From assembly GCF_030272615.1 (NCBI RefSeq), contig NC_081410.1, positions 286,627,957 to 286,687,956 on the forward strand: a stretch of 60,000 bases of DNA, in the 5' to 3' direction. The position numbers and the translations under genes were made by a program. Below are positions 34,928-46,100 of the stretch, one piece after another. How positions within the stretch are numbered: position 1 is the stretch's first letter; every line of letters begins with the position of its first letter. A model generated the notes under the pieces. It had not been told where the DNA came from, searched no databases, and worked only from the letters and a program-made list of their open reading frames with translations. Origin of the DNA: Cryptomeria japonica (Eukaryota > Streptophyta > Pinopsida > Cupressales > Cupressaceae).

Positions 34928-35987
34928 TGTTAGGTCCCGGAGACAACTGAGAGGGGGGGGGTGAATCAGTTGTCTAATAAATTCAAACCAAAAACAACTT
35001 AGCCAACTTAATGCTTAATACCGGTAAACCAGTGTAATATGCCGATAGATAGTTTTAACAGTTAATTGCAATACCGATAAGGATTAATGCATGAAACAAA
35101 AGGACAAAGTCATCCACAACACATAACACCAATAATTGTACGTGGAAATCCTGTAAGGGGAAAAACAATAGTGGGAAACCTTACCCACAATTAGATGATA
35201 CTACTGTAGATAGTAAGTGTATACAAATGGGGTCTGCACATACAAAAAGGCCAAGTGCCTAGAGCTCACTACTCAATCACAAAATGGGAGTCACACTGAC
35301 TATAGTTGGATGGTTAAATCCAATAAGAATGTACTGCTCAAAATAGCATCTTCATATGCTGAATTTAGTACCGGTGTAGTTCTGATTGTCTTCTCAAAAA
35401 CCCTCCTTCAATCTTCAAATGATGTCTCTATGTATAGCTCTACTTATTCTTTCATATATCTTCACACAATCCTATTTCGCATTTCACATTCGATCTTACA
35501 AATAAGATCTTACATTTATACCATAACCTAGGACCAATTTTAGTAGGTCGGCTCTACAAGATATTACAATAAAATTAATCTACATATCAATTAATACCCA
35601 ATGCAATAACTAATTCAATATGTCAGCTTAATGAATTTACAACAATAATAAGTCATCTCCATAGTGTGCCATGTTGATCTGGAAAAGATAAACCTGCTGG
35701 TGTAACCTAGACCTATTTGCTGGTAACAACAAATATGCAAATGCTAATATACCAATAAACAAAACTCCAAGACAAAGTGTCCACACAATGTCTTCAACAT
35801 AACCAAGTGTTTTCCATATCATTCCAAGTGCCCATTATCATTATATCTTGCCAGTGTACCAGATACCGGTGACTGTGCATGAGTCACTTGCTTGCCGGTG
35901 AATGTTGTTGATTCTCTAAAATGTCAGAGTTGATAAGTGTTTAGTAGGTATCGACATCAATGACAAAACCATACCAAAATACCAACA
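34928..35987 (-). repeat. 3' LTR of the copia B composite
   Basis: 1,060 bp from TGTTAGGTCCC to ACCAACA, followed by ATCTCCCCCTTT (the polypurine tract on the minus strand). It is close in sequence to the solo LTR at 14,024-15,066. Confidence 0.92.
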
Positions 35988-36300
35988 ATCTCCCCCTTTA
36001 GCATTGATGGCAACACAAGATGGAAAAACCATCAAAGTGCCAAAACAGAAATGCCAAATATGAAAAACCAACAATCTCCGAAAAGAGATCATAACCAGAA
36101 ATCAAAATATAGATACAGAGAGTAATAGTTTCTCCCAAATAACAATATCTCCCCCTGAGAGCAATATGTGTTTTCCTTGTGTTTTTCCATACCAATCTCT
36201 CCCCCTTTGACATCAAATGCCAAAGTTATTACCAAGCCAAGTTCATATACAAAATACCAATCAATTTATTATACCAACTACTCCCCTTGAGAAGTAGCTT
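35988..36300 (-). other. polypurine-tract region of copia B, minus arm
   Basis: The minus strand carries GGGGGAG tracts at about 35,989, 36,151, 36,198 and 36,282, the same multi-tract arrangement as in copia A and as in the plus arm (39,150-39,454). Confidence 0.75.
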
Positions 36301-36364
36301 CCCATCAAAGCTGGAGTTAAAGATTCTCTATTAATTCTGTCGATTGACGACAATCATCAACTTC

Positions 36365-37700
36365 CTAAGTCTCTACCAGTGGGGGTAAGACCCCAAGATG
36401 GTCTCTGAGATATTCAAAAGTCTCCTTAGGCAAAGGTTTAGTAAAGATATCTGCAATCTTCTCTTTAGTATTCACATAAACTAGTTTTATTTCCTTTGCT
36501 TCAACATTTCCCCTTAGAAAATTTAGTTTGATAAAAACATGTTTGGTTTTAGAATGTAATAGCAGATTCTTAGATATATCAATTGTTGTAGTGTTATCAC
36601 AATAGATAGTAATAGGTTCCTTGCATTTTACCTTTATGTCTTTCAACATTTTCTTAAGCCATAGTACATGTGTACGGTTAGTTGTTGTTGCAACATATTC
36701 TATTCTGCTATTGATAAAGATGTACAACTTTGTTTCTTACTCAACCAAGAAACTAATCTATTTCCAAGAAAGAATGCTCCACCGGTGGTGTTTTTTCTAT
36801 CATCCACATCTCCTGCCCAATTTGCATCTGTGTATGCACATAATTCAAAGTTTTCATCTCTAGGATACCATAATCCAAGATTTAGAGTGCCTTGTAAGTA
36901 CCGAAAAATCCTTTTTACTGCCGATTCATGATTTTCTCTAGGATTACTCTGAAATCTTAAAACAATACATACCACATGCATAATATCAAGTCTGGTTTGT
37001 GTCAAATATAGTAAACCTCCTATCATAGATTTGTGTCTAGTTGGATTAACAGGTATAGATTCATCCCTTAGTGATAGTTTGTCATTTGTAGTCATAGGTG
37101 TGCTTACCGGTTTAGAGTTCTCCATCCCAAATTTCTTTAGTAACTCTTTTAAGTACTTGGATTGACTCAAGAATATACCTTTATCAATCTGTGAAATCTG
37201 CAATCCTAAAAAGAATTTTATTTCTCCAATCATAGATATTTCAAATTCTTGCTGCATTTTAATAGAAAATTCTTTACATAATCCATCTTCTCCTCCAAAG
37301 ATTATATCATCAACAAAAACTTCTATAACCAAGATGTCATCATTAGTCACTTTATAATATAAATTGTTGTCTACATTACCTTTAGAAAAATCAATCTTCA
37401 AAAGATACTTATCCAATCTTGCATACCAAGCTCTTGGAGCTTGCTTCAATCCATACAAAGCTTTTCTTAACCTACAAACCATATCTTTGTTACCTGTCAA
37501 ATAAAATCCATCAGTTGTTCAATGTAAAATTCTTCTTCAAGATCTCCTTTAAAAAATGCACATTTAATATCCATTTGATATACTTTGTAGTTCTTATGTG
37601 CTGTAAAAGCCAAAAATAATCTGACTACCTCAATTCTAGCTACCGGTGTAAAGGTTTCATTGTAATCAATTCCTTCTTTCTGAGAATATCCCTTACACAC
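36365..37700 (-). pseudogene. copia B RT and RNase H, minus arm
   Basis: RT runs from [20 protein letters not shown] (37,695) and VYQMDIKCAFFKGDLEEEF (first Asp). It continues in another frame with MVCRLRKALYGLKQAPRAWY and EVFVDDIIFGGEDGL (Asp pair). RNase H is LCAYTDANWAGD, decayed near 36,710 by a frameshift, then IYCDNTTTIDISKN and FTKPLPKE, ending at 36,365. Catalytic residues are mostly retained. RT has two frames (37,700-37,497 and 37,500-36,700) overlapping at a one-base shift. Confidence 0.9.
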
Positions 37701-37740
37701 TAGTCTTTCTTTATTTCTGATAACCTTACCATCTTCATTA

Positions 37741-38265
37741 AGTTTGTTTTTGAATACCCATTTGGTTCCAATTACATTTTTATCTTTAGGTCAGGGAACT
37801 AATGTCCAAGTATTATTCTTCTCAATTTGTTCTAATTCTTCTTCCATAACTTTAATCCAATATTTATCTTCACATGCCTCATTAACTAATGATGGTTCAA
37901 TTTGAGAAATAAGACATACCTCTTCATTTGCCAATCTTTCTCTTGTCATAACTCCTTTAAACTTGTTTCCAATTATCTGATCTTCAAAATGATTCAATCT
38001 TACATACCGAGGTGTCTTTGTTTGTTGTTGTTCCTCAATTACTGTGGAATTTTCAGATGATACTAGGGTAACTGGATCTTCATTTTGTACCGGTGGATTT
38101 AGAGGAGGTTCATTTTTCAAAATTTCTGTTGTCGGTTCAGAGTCTATATACCTTGCTCTTAGATGAATAACCAAGAAATATTCCTTCATCACTTCTAGGA
38201 TCAAATTTGCCAATATACTCATCTCTTCTGATATAACATTTACTTCACAGAATGTATTAAAGTAT
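37741..38265 (-). pseudogene. copia B integrase C-terminus and linker, minus arm
   Basis: The minus strand reads the integrase end CYIRRDEYIGKFDPRSDEG in a shifted frame, then a variable linker (SEPTTEILKNEPPLNPPVQN) and RYVRLNHFEDQIIGNKFKG before RT. The integrase core is absent. The reading ends at the inversion junction near 38,265. Confidence 0.75.
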
Positions 38266-39076
38266 ATTCTTGAGTCAATCCAAGTACTTAAAAGTGTTAC
38301 TAAAGAAATTTGGGATGGAGAACTCTAAACTGGTAAGCACACCTATGACTATAAATGACAAACTATCACTAAGGGACGAATATACACCTGTTAATCCAAC
38401 TAGATACAAATCTATGATAGGAGGTTTATTGTACTTGACACAAACCAGACCTGATATTATGAATGCAGTATGTATTGTTTCAAGATTTTAGAGTAATCCT
38501 AGATAAAATCATGAATCAACAGTAAAAAGGATTTTCCAGTACTTACAAGGCACTATAAATCTTGGATTATGGTATCCTAGAGATGAAAACTTTGAATTAT
38601 GTGCATACACAGATGCAAACTGGGCAGGAGATGTGGATGATAGAAAAAACACCACCAGCGGAGCATTCTTTCTTGGAAACAGATTAGTTTCTTGGTTGAG
38701 TAAGAAACAAAGTTGTATGTCTTTATCAACAATAGAATCAGAATATGTTGTAGCAACAACTTACTGTACACAGGTACTATGGCTTAAGCAAATGTTGAAA
38801 GACATAAAGGTAAAATGCAAGGAACCTATTACTATCTATTTTGATAACACTGCAGCAATTGATATATCTAAGAATCCGGTATTACATTCTAAAACCAAAC
38901 ATGTTTCTATCAAACTAAATTTTCTAAGGGAAAATGCTGAAGCAAAGGAAATAAAACTGGTTTATGTGAATACTAAAGAGCAGATTGTAGATATCTTTAC
39001 TAAACCTCTTCCTAAGGGGACTCTTGAATATCTCAGAGACCATCTTGGGGTCATACCCCCACCGATAGAGACTTAG
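38266..39076 (+). pseudogene. copia B RT end and RNase H, plus arm
   Basis: Starts abruptly inside RT (SQSKYLKVLLKKFGMENSKL), which matches the minus arm at about 37,170. It continues through YKSMIGGLLYLTQTRPDIMN, CAYTDANWAGD, SEYVVATTYCTQVLWLKQ, IYFDNTAAID and FTKPLPKGT to TAG 39,076. Stops near 38,491 and 38,506 are decayed codons. It is a second, inverted copy of 36,365-37,170. Confidence 0.9.
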
Positions 39077-39099
39077 GAAGTTGATGATTGTCATCAACC

Positions 39100-39511
39100 G
39101 GTAGAATTAACAGTGAAATATTTTACTCCAGTTTTGATGGGAAGCTACTTCTCAGGGGGAGTAGTTGGTATACTAAATTTATTGGTATTTTGTATATGAA
39201 CTTGGCTTGGTAATAACTTTGGCATTTGATGTCAAAGGGGGAGAGATTGGTATGGAAAAACACAAGGAAAACACATATTGCTCCCAGGGGGAGAGATTGT
39301 TATTTGGGAGAGACTATTACTCTATGTATCTATATTTTGATTTCTGGTTATGATCTCTTTTTGGAGATTGTTGGTTTTTCATATTTGGCATTTCTGTTTT
39401 GGCACTTTGATGGTTTTTCCATCTTGTGTTTCCATCAATGCCAAAGGGGGAGATTGTTGGTATTTTGGTATGGTTTTGTGACTGATGTCAACACCTACTA
39501 AAATACCAACA
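39100..39511 (+). other. plus-arm polypurine tracts, LTR stub and terminal 11-bp inverted LTR end
   Basis: GGGGGAG tracts occur at about 39,156, 39,236, 39,288 and 39,445. The LTR start TGTTGGTATTTTGGTATG is at 39,455, cut off at about 39,500. It is followed at once by AAATACCAACA, the reverse complement of the same LTR start. The two facing LTR starts make a small palindrome at the edge of the insertion. Confidence 0.8.
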
Positions 39512-39575
39512 CGACACAAATAGTAATATGTTCCTTCTTCATTGCTCTCTTCTGTAACAACTACATACACATGAC
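39512..39575 (-). pseudogene. gene 2, penultimate exon part
   Basis: Reads SHVYVVVTEESNEEGTYYYL on the minus strand up to the insertion site of the copia B composite. It follows an 83-bp intron (39,576-39,658) with GTTAAT..TGCAG borders, and the frame is kept across the splice (DFL-S-HVY). Confidence 0.65.
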
Positions 39576-39658
39576 CTGCATTTTATAAAGTGTTAATTAA
39601 TACCAAAAATAAAGTATGATGTACAACAAAATGAACCAAAAAGAATACTAAAATTAAC

Positions 39659-41502
39659 TCAAAAAATCAACTGAATCCACTAGATCGAATTCATGGTCAA
39701 AATCCACTAATGTCTCCATTTGGCTCAATTGTAGTGCTTTGGGAATTTGATATGAATCAATGGGAACCAACGGTCTAAAAGACCATTTGTCAACCCACTC
39801 TTGTGATTCACATTCTTCCCACAAACAATACATGCATGAAGAGAAAAAACATACCATCTATCTCGTATAAATTACCATTGAACTTGAATTTGAACTCATA
39901 AATGAGTGCATGTCACTCAATCCTACAACTGTACAACAATCTAGATAGTTTTCAATGTTAGATTCAGTGATCAACCAAAAATTTCTACAAACCATTGATG
40001 TACCTGGATTACCTGGACCCATCATAGACTTACACCATCGCACAATTATTTTTGCATCTATCAACTCAGTACCACCTTCGTACTTCAATTCTTCCCTAGC
40101 TATGGCTCTTTTCACACATGCTCATGCACCATTGTGCTCCCCTTACCATGTCCAGCCTCAGTGAAATTCTAAAAATGTTGTACACCACTTGTCATATGCA
40201 TCCTTTTCAACCAATAAAACATCCTTGCATTCTTTAATTATGTGGTGCAATTATTTGACCATATTAAGTGTCAGTTGTATCGTATGTTCCTTTCCCTTAA
40301 ATATCATAGAAAACTTTAAAGCATCCTTGTACAAACTCCAATGAATGAGTATGATCATCACTTATTTAGAAGTGATACTCTCTTACAACCTTTCTATCCT
40401 CCTCTGTGCTATCATCTGCATGCATGAATGCTATGTGTACAAAAATAGAAACTTGTGTAGAGTGATAATACATGGATTGCACTTCATTTTGAGGTTGTAG
40501 TGTATAATTTTCAGCAAAATCAACGATAGAGACAATAGTACCAAGAGGAAATGTGTCCTTACATAACTTGAATTTCTCATCTAACCATCGAGCTCTATGT
40601 GTATGCATTATGTACTCATAAACTAGTTTCTCTTGAAACATTTTCATAAATTGAGCTACACATATATCATTTTTCACTAGCTCACATCTCTTCAAATCTT
40701 TTCCATCTTTAACTTCATATGTGTCTGTCTTGTATTTTTCAAAAGAAACTAGTTTCGTACTAATTTCATGTGTGCTCTCCAAATGTACACATCTTGGTAA
40801 ACATTGCAAACCTCCACATATAGAACAAGAACCTTCCAAACAAGGCATCTTATAATAAATGTAACCATCATGTCTATTACATAGCACACTTGAAAAAATT
40901 CTCTTACCGACTTAGGAGGTGCTTGTATATTACATTCCTGCAAAACATCATTAGTGTGCAAAGTAGAACAAATATGATGAAAAATATCATAATGCATAGA
41001 AAATTCAATATGCATTCCACAACAACACGTGGTGCGTACATGATTAATCTTAATATAAAAAGGTTTTGCCATTTCAAAAAATCTTTGAGAAATTCTTATT
41101 TGAGGAAACTTTTGAAGGAATCTTTCATAAAATTTAGTTTGAGTCATATCCAAATAGTGTTTGGCATGTGGCTCATGATTTGTAGACCCAATTAGCCTTC
41201 TAACAACATCTCTTTGGTTGGGTGAAACTCTTGTGTTATGCCAAAAATTTTCAATTAATATTTTTAGTGCATCAACAACAACCTTGTATTTGCGTGGTAG
41301 TCTACCCGAGAATGCCCAAAGAGAATCATTGTTAGGTTCTTGTATTTTTCCCACCTCTTAAATGCTTTACTTAATGTTGTTCTACTAACGTTTTATGACT
41401 TACTTGTTTTTCTTATCAAATAATCTTTTTTTATTTTCTTGCTCATTATGGTTGATGTAATGACACGTCGAGTAGCATTAGAATCTTTAGTACGTGATTT
41501 TG
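39659..41502 (-). pseudogene. gene 2, central segment with DFAENY motif
   Basis: Segments in order on the minus strand. 41,502-41,393 gives SRTKDSNATRRVITSTIMSK. 41,354-40,900 is mainly open and includes FWHNTRVSPNQRDV, AKHYLDMTQTKFYERF, FPQIRISQRFFEMAKP and TTCCCGMHIEFSMHYD. 40,887-40,366 includes CSICGGLQCLPRC, HTHRARW, IVDFAENYTLQPQNEV and VSIFVHIAFMHAD. The next 250 bp are badly broken (ISDDHTHSLEFVQGCFK, then stops). 40,115-39,858 includes MKRAIAREELKYEGGTELID and VCRNFWLITESNIENYLDC. 39,857-39,659 ends CESQEWVDKWSFRPLVPIDS. Frameshifts are near 41,352 and 40,890. The second catalytic Asp cannot be placed with confidence. Confidence 0.7.
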
Positions 41503-41574
41503 TGTTGGCATATGTGCAGAATATGTTGACATGATGATATTGTGTTGTCATTGATGTCAATATGCTAAAAGGAT

Positions 41575-41665
41575 GAACCAGTAATATACTCAAGAGAGAA
41601 CCGGTAATATGCTGAAAGAGAAGCGGTAATATGTTGAAGAGTGAACCAGTAACATGATGAAGAGT
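41575..41665 (+). repeat. 22-23 bp U3 tandem repeat in copia C 5' LTR
   Basis: Units start at 41,575, 41,598, 41,620 and 41,643 with the consensus GAACCGGTAATATGCTGAAGA. The same array is at 47,510, 47,533, 47,555 and 47,578 in the 3' LTR. Such U3 arrays often act as promoter or enhancer boxes (inference). Confidence 0.8.
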
Positions 41666-42369
41666 GAACAAGATTATTGAAGCTAAGCAACTAGCAAAGT
41701 GAACCAGTATAATGATGAGAACCGGTATATGGCTAAAGGTGAAGCGGTTTAATATGGTATGACTACCAGTTGGTAGTCTTAGCTTCAAGGTTTCCAGTTG
41801 AAGTGTTTTGAGCCTATGTGTTTCAACCGATGGCATTGTGTGATGAGTTAGCATTGTAATGGAGACTGGATCATGTTGCCATGTCAGCCTCATGCGCATG
41901 AAGGATCTTGCATGAAGGAGATTGATCCTATCTACCTTGGGAATGTGCGAAGTCTCTGCAAACGGTGGAGAACGTGTGATGGGTTATCACCTCCAAGAAG
42001 CAGTGAATAATGAACGATGGAGAATGTCTTGAGATCTATTTAAGACCGTTGTATTCAAATGCAAAGTGTTCAATGGTCAGATTAAACTGACTAAATTTCT
42101 CAACCCAAGTGTTTAGGGTTTAGGGTTTATGCTACCAACCTATCTGTTTCCTATAAGGTCGATGTGGTGTTTCATGTTGAAGTTGTTGGAAAATGTTGTG
42201 TGTGTATCTATGTGCAGAGATATGTGATTATTGCTAGACCAATTGAGAGGATTGATACCTGTAGAGTGTGTATGTAGAAGAAAGGAACTAAAGTGGATCT
42301 GCATTGGCATTGAAGTGCTATTTACCAGATTATTGTAATACCTATTGATCTCTAACCACTTCAATAGTT

Positions 42370-42600
42370 GGAAAATCCCTTAATAGGGTAGCTTTAACCA
42401 ACTTGTTGTAAATCCTTTAATAGGGTGAGACAAAGCCATTGAGTTCATAAAATCCTCTAACAAGGTAACCTCTAACAGGGTTTTAACCCTTAACTAGGTA
42501 TTCTAGCCATCCCTTAACCGGGTGATCCCTAACAGGATCGATTCCTAATAGAACCTATTGTAACAGTCTTTAACCTGACTAAGCTTCTAATAGAGTAGAC
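42370..42600 (+). repeat. CCTTAATAGGGT ladder in copia C 5' LTR
   Basis: About eight short related units (CCCTTAATAGGGTAG, CTTTAATAGGGTGAG, TCTAACAAGGTAACC, CCTTAACCGGGTGATCC and others), each a small imperfect palindrome. They recur in the 3' LTR at about 48,310-48,535. Confidence 0.7.
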
Positions 42601-43038
42601 TTCTAAAGAGTTCAAAAATAGCTTGTAGGTATTCATCCCCATCGTGGTTTTTCCCAGTTGGGTTTCCACGTGAAAAATATGTGTGTCATATGTGATGTCT
42701 TTTTCATGTGATTCTTTGTTGTTTTCTGTCAAGTAGTGAATCATGTTGATCTAGCAAGTTATTATATTTCTGATGATAGATTATCTGTTTATGCATAAAG
42801 ACAAAGTGAAAATGAGGGAGTAGGTTGTATGGAAAGCTAAGAAGATTGACTGGTTCATGTCTTTCAAAGTTGCACTATGTTTAATTGGTAGTAATCTGGT
42901 TTGGACCGGTGTTAGGGATTGCCAATAGTTTACAGTCTACAATCAAATCGGTTCAGGAAAAGTTTTTGTGCCTATATTGATTCAACCCCCCTCTCAATAT
43001 CGGTTTGGTACTCACTATTCATCATTGAGTTATCAATT

Positions 43039-43050
43039 GGTATCAAAGTG
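43039..43050 (+). other. primer-binding site of copia C
   Basis: TGGTATCAAAGT, two bases after the 5' LTR. It differs from the canonical TGGTATCAGAGC by two bases, one of them a G-to-A change. Confidence 0.85.
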
Positions 43051-43106
43051 TCCTCCAGGTCCTCTGTGTTGTAAGCTTAACCACTTGAGGGAAAGATCCT
43101 ATTGTG

Positions 43107-46100
43107 ATGATGAAGAGGGAAGGTTCAAAGTTCAACAGAGACAATTTTAAAATATGGAAAGACAAAATGAAGATATACATCAGAAGCATGGGTGCTAAGC
43201 ATTGGAGCTATGTTGAAAACACCTATGCTATTCCTACCGGTAATCTCATCGATGATCAAAAAAGAGAGATCCAGGAGAATGGGCAAGTCATGGAAGCCCT
43301 AATCAGTAGCTTATCTGACATTGAGTTTATCGATGTCCATGATAAAGAAAATTCAAAAGAAGTATGGGATACTCTTGAGAATATCTATGGTGGTGATGAG
43401 CATGTAAAACAAGCTCAGGAAGAAAGCCTTAGAGGGAAGTTTGAAGACATGTGGATGGTTGAAGGTGAGACCATTCAACAATATGGAATACTAATTAAAA
43501 CTATTGTTGGAGATATCAAGAGTGCAGGTGGTAAAATAGAAGATTCCACTGTTGTTAGCAAAGTTTTGAGATCCTTATTACCACTCTATGCAATAAGAGC
43601 TTCTGATATTCAGGAGTTGAGATCAATAGACAAGACTAAGGTATCCCTAAACTCCATCATTACAAAATTAACAGCCTATGAGCTAAATAGTTTTGATGGC
43701 AGTGTCCAAAAGACTGAATCAGCTTTTAGAGCATCTGTTGCACCATCTAGAAAAGGAAAAGAAGCAAGCACCAATGGTAAACCAAGACAAAGTAGACAAA
43801 TGGATGATGGGGAGATTCTGATGGAATTTGAGGGTCTTCTTGCCAAGAGACTTCCTAAGGGAACTGGAAAATACAGAAGTAAGCTTCCTTTGAAATGCTT
43901 CTCTTGTAACTGGATAGGACACATTACTATAAACTGTCCTAATGGTGGCAACAAGGAAAAACCAGAAAGGTTCAATAAATTCAAAGGAGGAAACCAGAGA
44001 AACTATTTTGTAGTAGTTAATGAAGGTGTCATAGATGAGGAATCAGAAGATGAAGAAAATGAAGATATTGTGTTTGTTGCAGTCAAGGAGGATGTGTCAG
44101 ACAAGAAGGCTCTTGTCTCCTGCTTTGATAATTCCAATGAGTGGATTATTGACAGTGGTTGTTCTCACCATATGACTGGTGACTAGAGAAAGTTTATATC
44201 TCTAGAAGAGTATGATGGTGGTGTGGTTCATTTTGGTAATGATGCACCAAGTATGGTCAAAGGCAAAGGGTCCATCTCTCTAAATGGAAAGACCAGTGCT
44301 GATAATGTGTATTGGGTAGAAGGTCTCAGACACAATCTATTGAGTGTTGCCTAGTTGAATGACAGTGGACTCACTCTAGAATTCAAATATGGAGTGTGCA
44401 AAATCAAAGGAAAGAATGGTGAACTGATGGCCACTGGTATGCAGACCAAAGGTAACTTATTTCAGTTGAATGCAAATATAAGTACATGTCTTATGGCTAA
44501 ATTTGATGATAGTTGGATATTGCATAGGAGACTCTGCCATGTAAACTTTGATAACATAGTAAAGGCCAGTAAGATCAAGGTAGTTAGAGGACTACTGATG
44601 TTGAGAAAACCAGAAAACCCTTTGTGTAGAGAATGTCAACTGGGGAAAATGTCTTCCTCAACCTTCAAAGGTAAATCTTTCATTGCTGACAACTTACTTG
44701 ATCTTGTGCATACTAATTTGTGTGGTCCTATAAAAACTAGGAGTGTGCAGGGAGATAGGTATTTTATGATTCTTAAAGATGATTTCTCAAGAATGATGTG
44801 GGTCACATTCTTGAAGGACAAGTCTGAAGCTTTTGGAAAGTTCAAATCTTTTAGAGCACTGGTAGAAAAGGAAAGTGGTAGAAGAATCAAATACCTTAGA
44901 ACTGATCAAGGAGGGGAATTCACTTTCGGTGAATTCAACAAATATTGTGAAGAAAATGGCATCAAGAGGCAACTGTCTGCCCCCCAAACTCCACAACATA
45001 ATGGCCTAGCAAAGAGAAACAACCGGACTATGGTTGAAGAACTAGAACTATGTTGATCCAAGGTTGCTCACACCTTTTGGAGAGAAGCGGTGAGCACTGT
45101 AGTCTACACAATGAACCAGGTACTCATCAAGAAAGGAAAGGATAAGACTCCTTATGAGTACTAGACCGATAAGACACCAGTGGTAAGCTACTTTAGAGTA
45201 TTTGGAAGTGAATGTTATATCAAGAGGAGTGAACATCAGAGCAAGTTTGAAGCTAAATGTGATGAGCGAATATTCCTAGGGTATTCCATAAAGAGAAAAG
45301 CTCTCAAATGTTTTAACAATAGGACTCAAATAATTATTGAAAGCATCAATGTTAGGGTTGATGAAAACTCTAAGAAACCTGAGGAAAGTGGCAAAGAGCA
45401 TGTAGGAGATGAACCGGTAGTAACTTTCTAGGAACCGGTTGAAATTCAGCCCAGTACCAGTAATTGTACTCCTACACCAGTAGATGCTGATGCAGATGAA
45501 TATGAGAATGATGAAGAAAAGAAAGAGGAAGCTGTTAAGAACATACCTAGGTATGTCAAACTCAATCATGATCTAAAGAAGATCATAGGAGACAAAGATG
45601 TAGGAATTCTTACAAGAAGAAAGGTCAGAGAAAGCTCATGTATGATCTCTGAATTTAAGCCTAAATCATTCAAAGAGGCACATAAAGATGAAGATTGGAT
45701 CAAGGCAATGGAGGATGAACTTGACCGGATAGAAAAGAATGGTACATGGTCTTTGGTACCCAGACCAGAGCATAAAAATGTCATTGGAACCAAATGGGTT
45801 TTCAAAAATAAGCTAAATGAGGATGGCACAGTGGTAAGGAACAAAGCCAGACTAGTATGTAAAGGATATGCCTAAGAAGAAGGGGAAGACAATGGAGAAA
45901 CCTTTTCTCCAGTAGCAAGATTGGAAGGAGTTCATATGCTTCTTGCATAAGCAACTTTTAAAGGATTCAAGGTATACCAAATGGATGTAAAACCTGCATT
46001 CCTGAATGGAATACTTGAAGAGGAGGTATATATAGAGCAACCATATGGGTCTACCCTATCAGAAGATAGTGACATGGTGTGTAGGCTACATAAAGCCTTG

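Larger units (their letters stand above)
34928..39511 (-). mobile_element. copia B composite: inverted head-to-head copy
   Basis: The outer ends are proper LTR ends for a minus-strand element: TGTTAGGTCCC at 34,928 and AAATACCAACA ending at 39,511. The flanks CAACA (34,923-34,927) and CGACA (39,512-39,516) match at 4 of 5 positions and lie inside gene 2. Inside, 34,928-38,265 is a minus-strand 3' half (LTR, RNase H, RT, integrase C-terminus). Then 38,266-39,500 is a plus-strand copy of RT end, RNase H, polypurine tracts and 46 bp of LTR. The 5' half is missing and only 11 bp of the 5' LTR start remain. So one insertion contains an inverted duplication of its own 3' part. Confidence 0.85.
41503..43036 (+). 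repeat. 5' LTR of copia C
   Basis: Begins TGTTGGCATATGTGCAG and ends GAGTTATCA. It has four tandem 22-23 bp GAACCGGTAATATGCT-type repeats near its start. A ladder of CCTTAATAGGGT-like units is at about 42,375-42,560. Confidence 0.95.

Noticed and set aside
36668-36931. Plus-strand frames opposite the copia B RNase H and RT
   Set aside because: Shadow frames of the real minus-strand coding sequence.
41393-41899. 168-codon minus-strand frame across the copia C LTR border
   Set aside because: It is a chance fusion of LTR sequence with the end of a gene 2 segment; only 41,393-41,502 belongs to gene 2.
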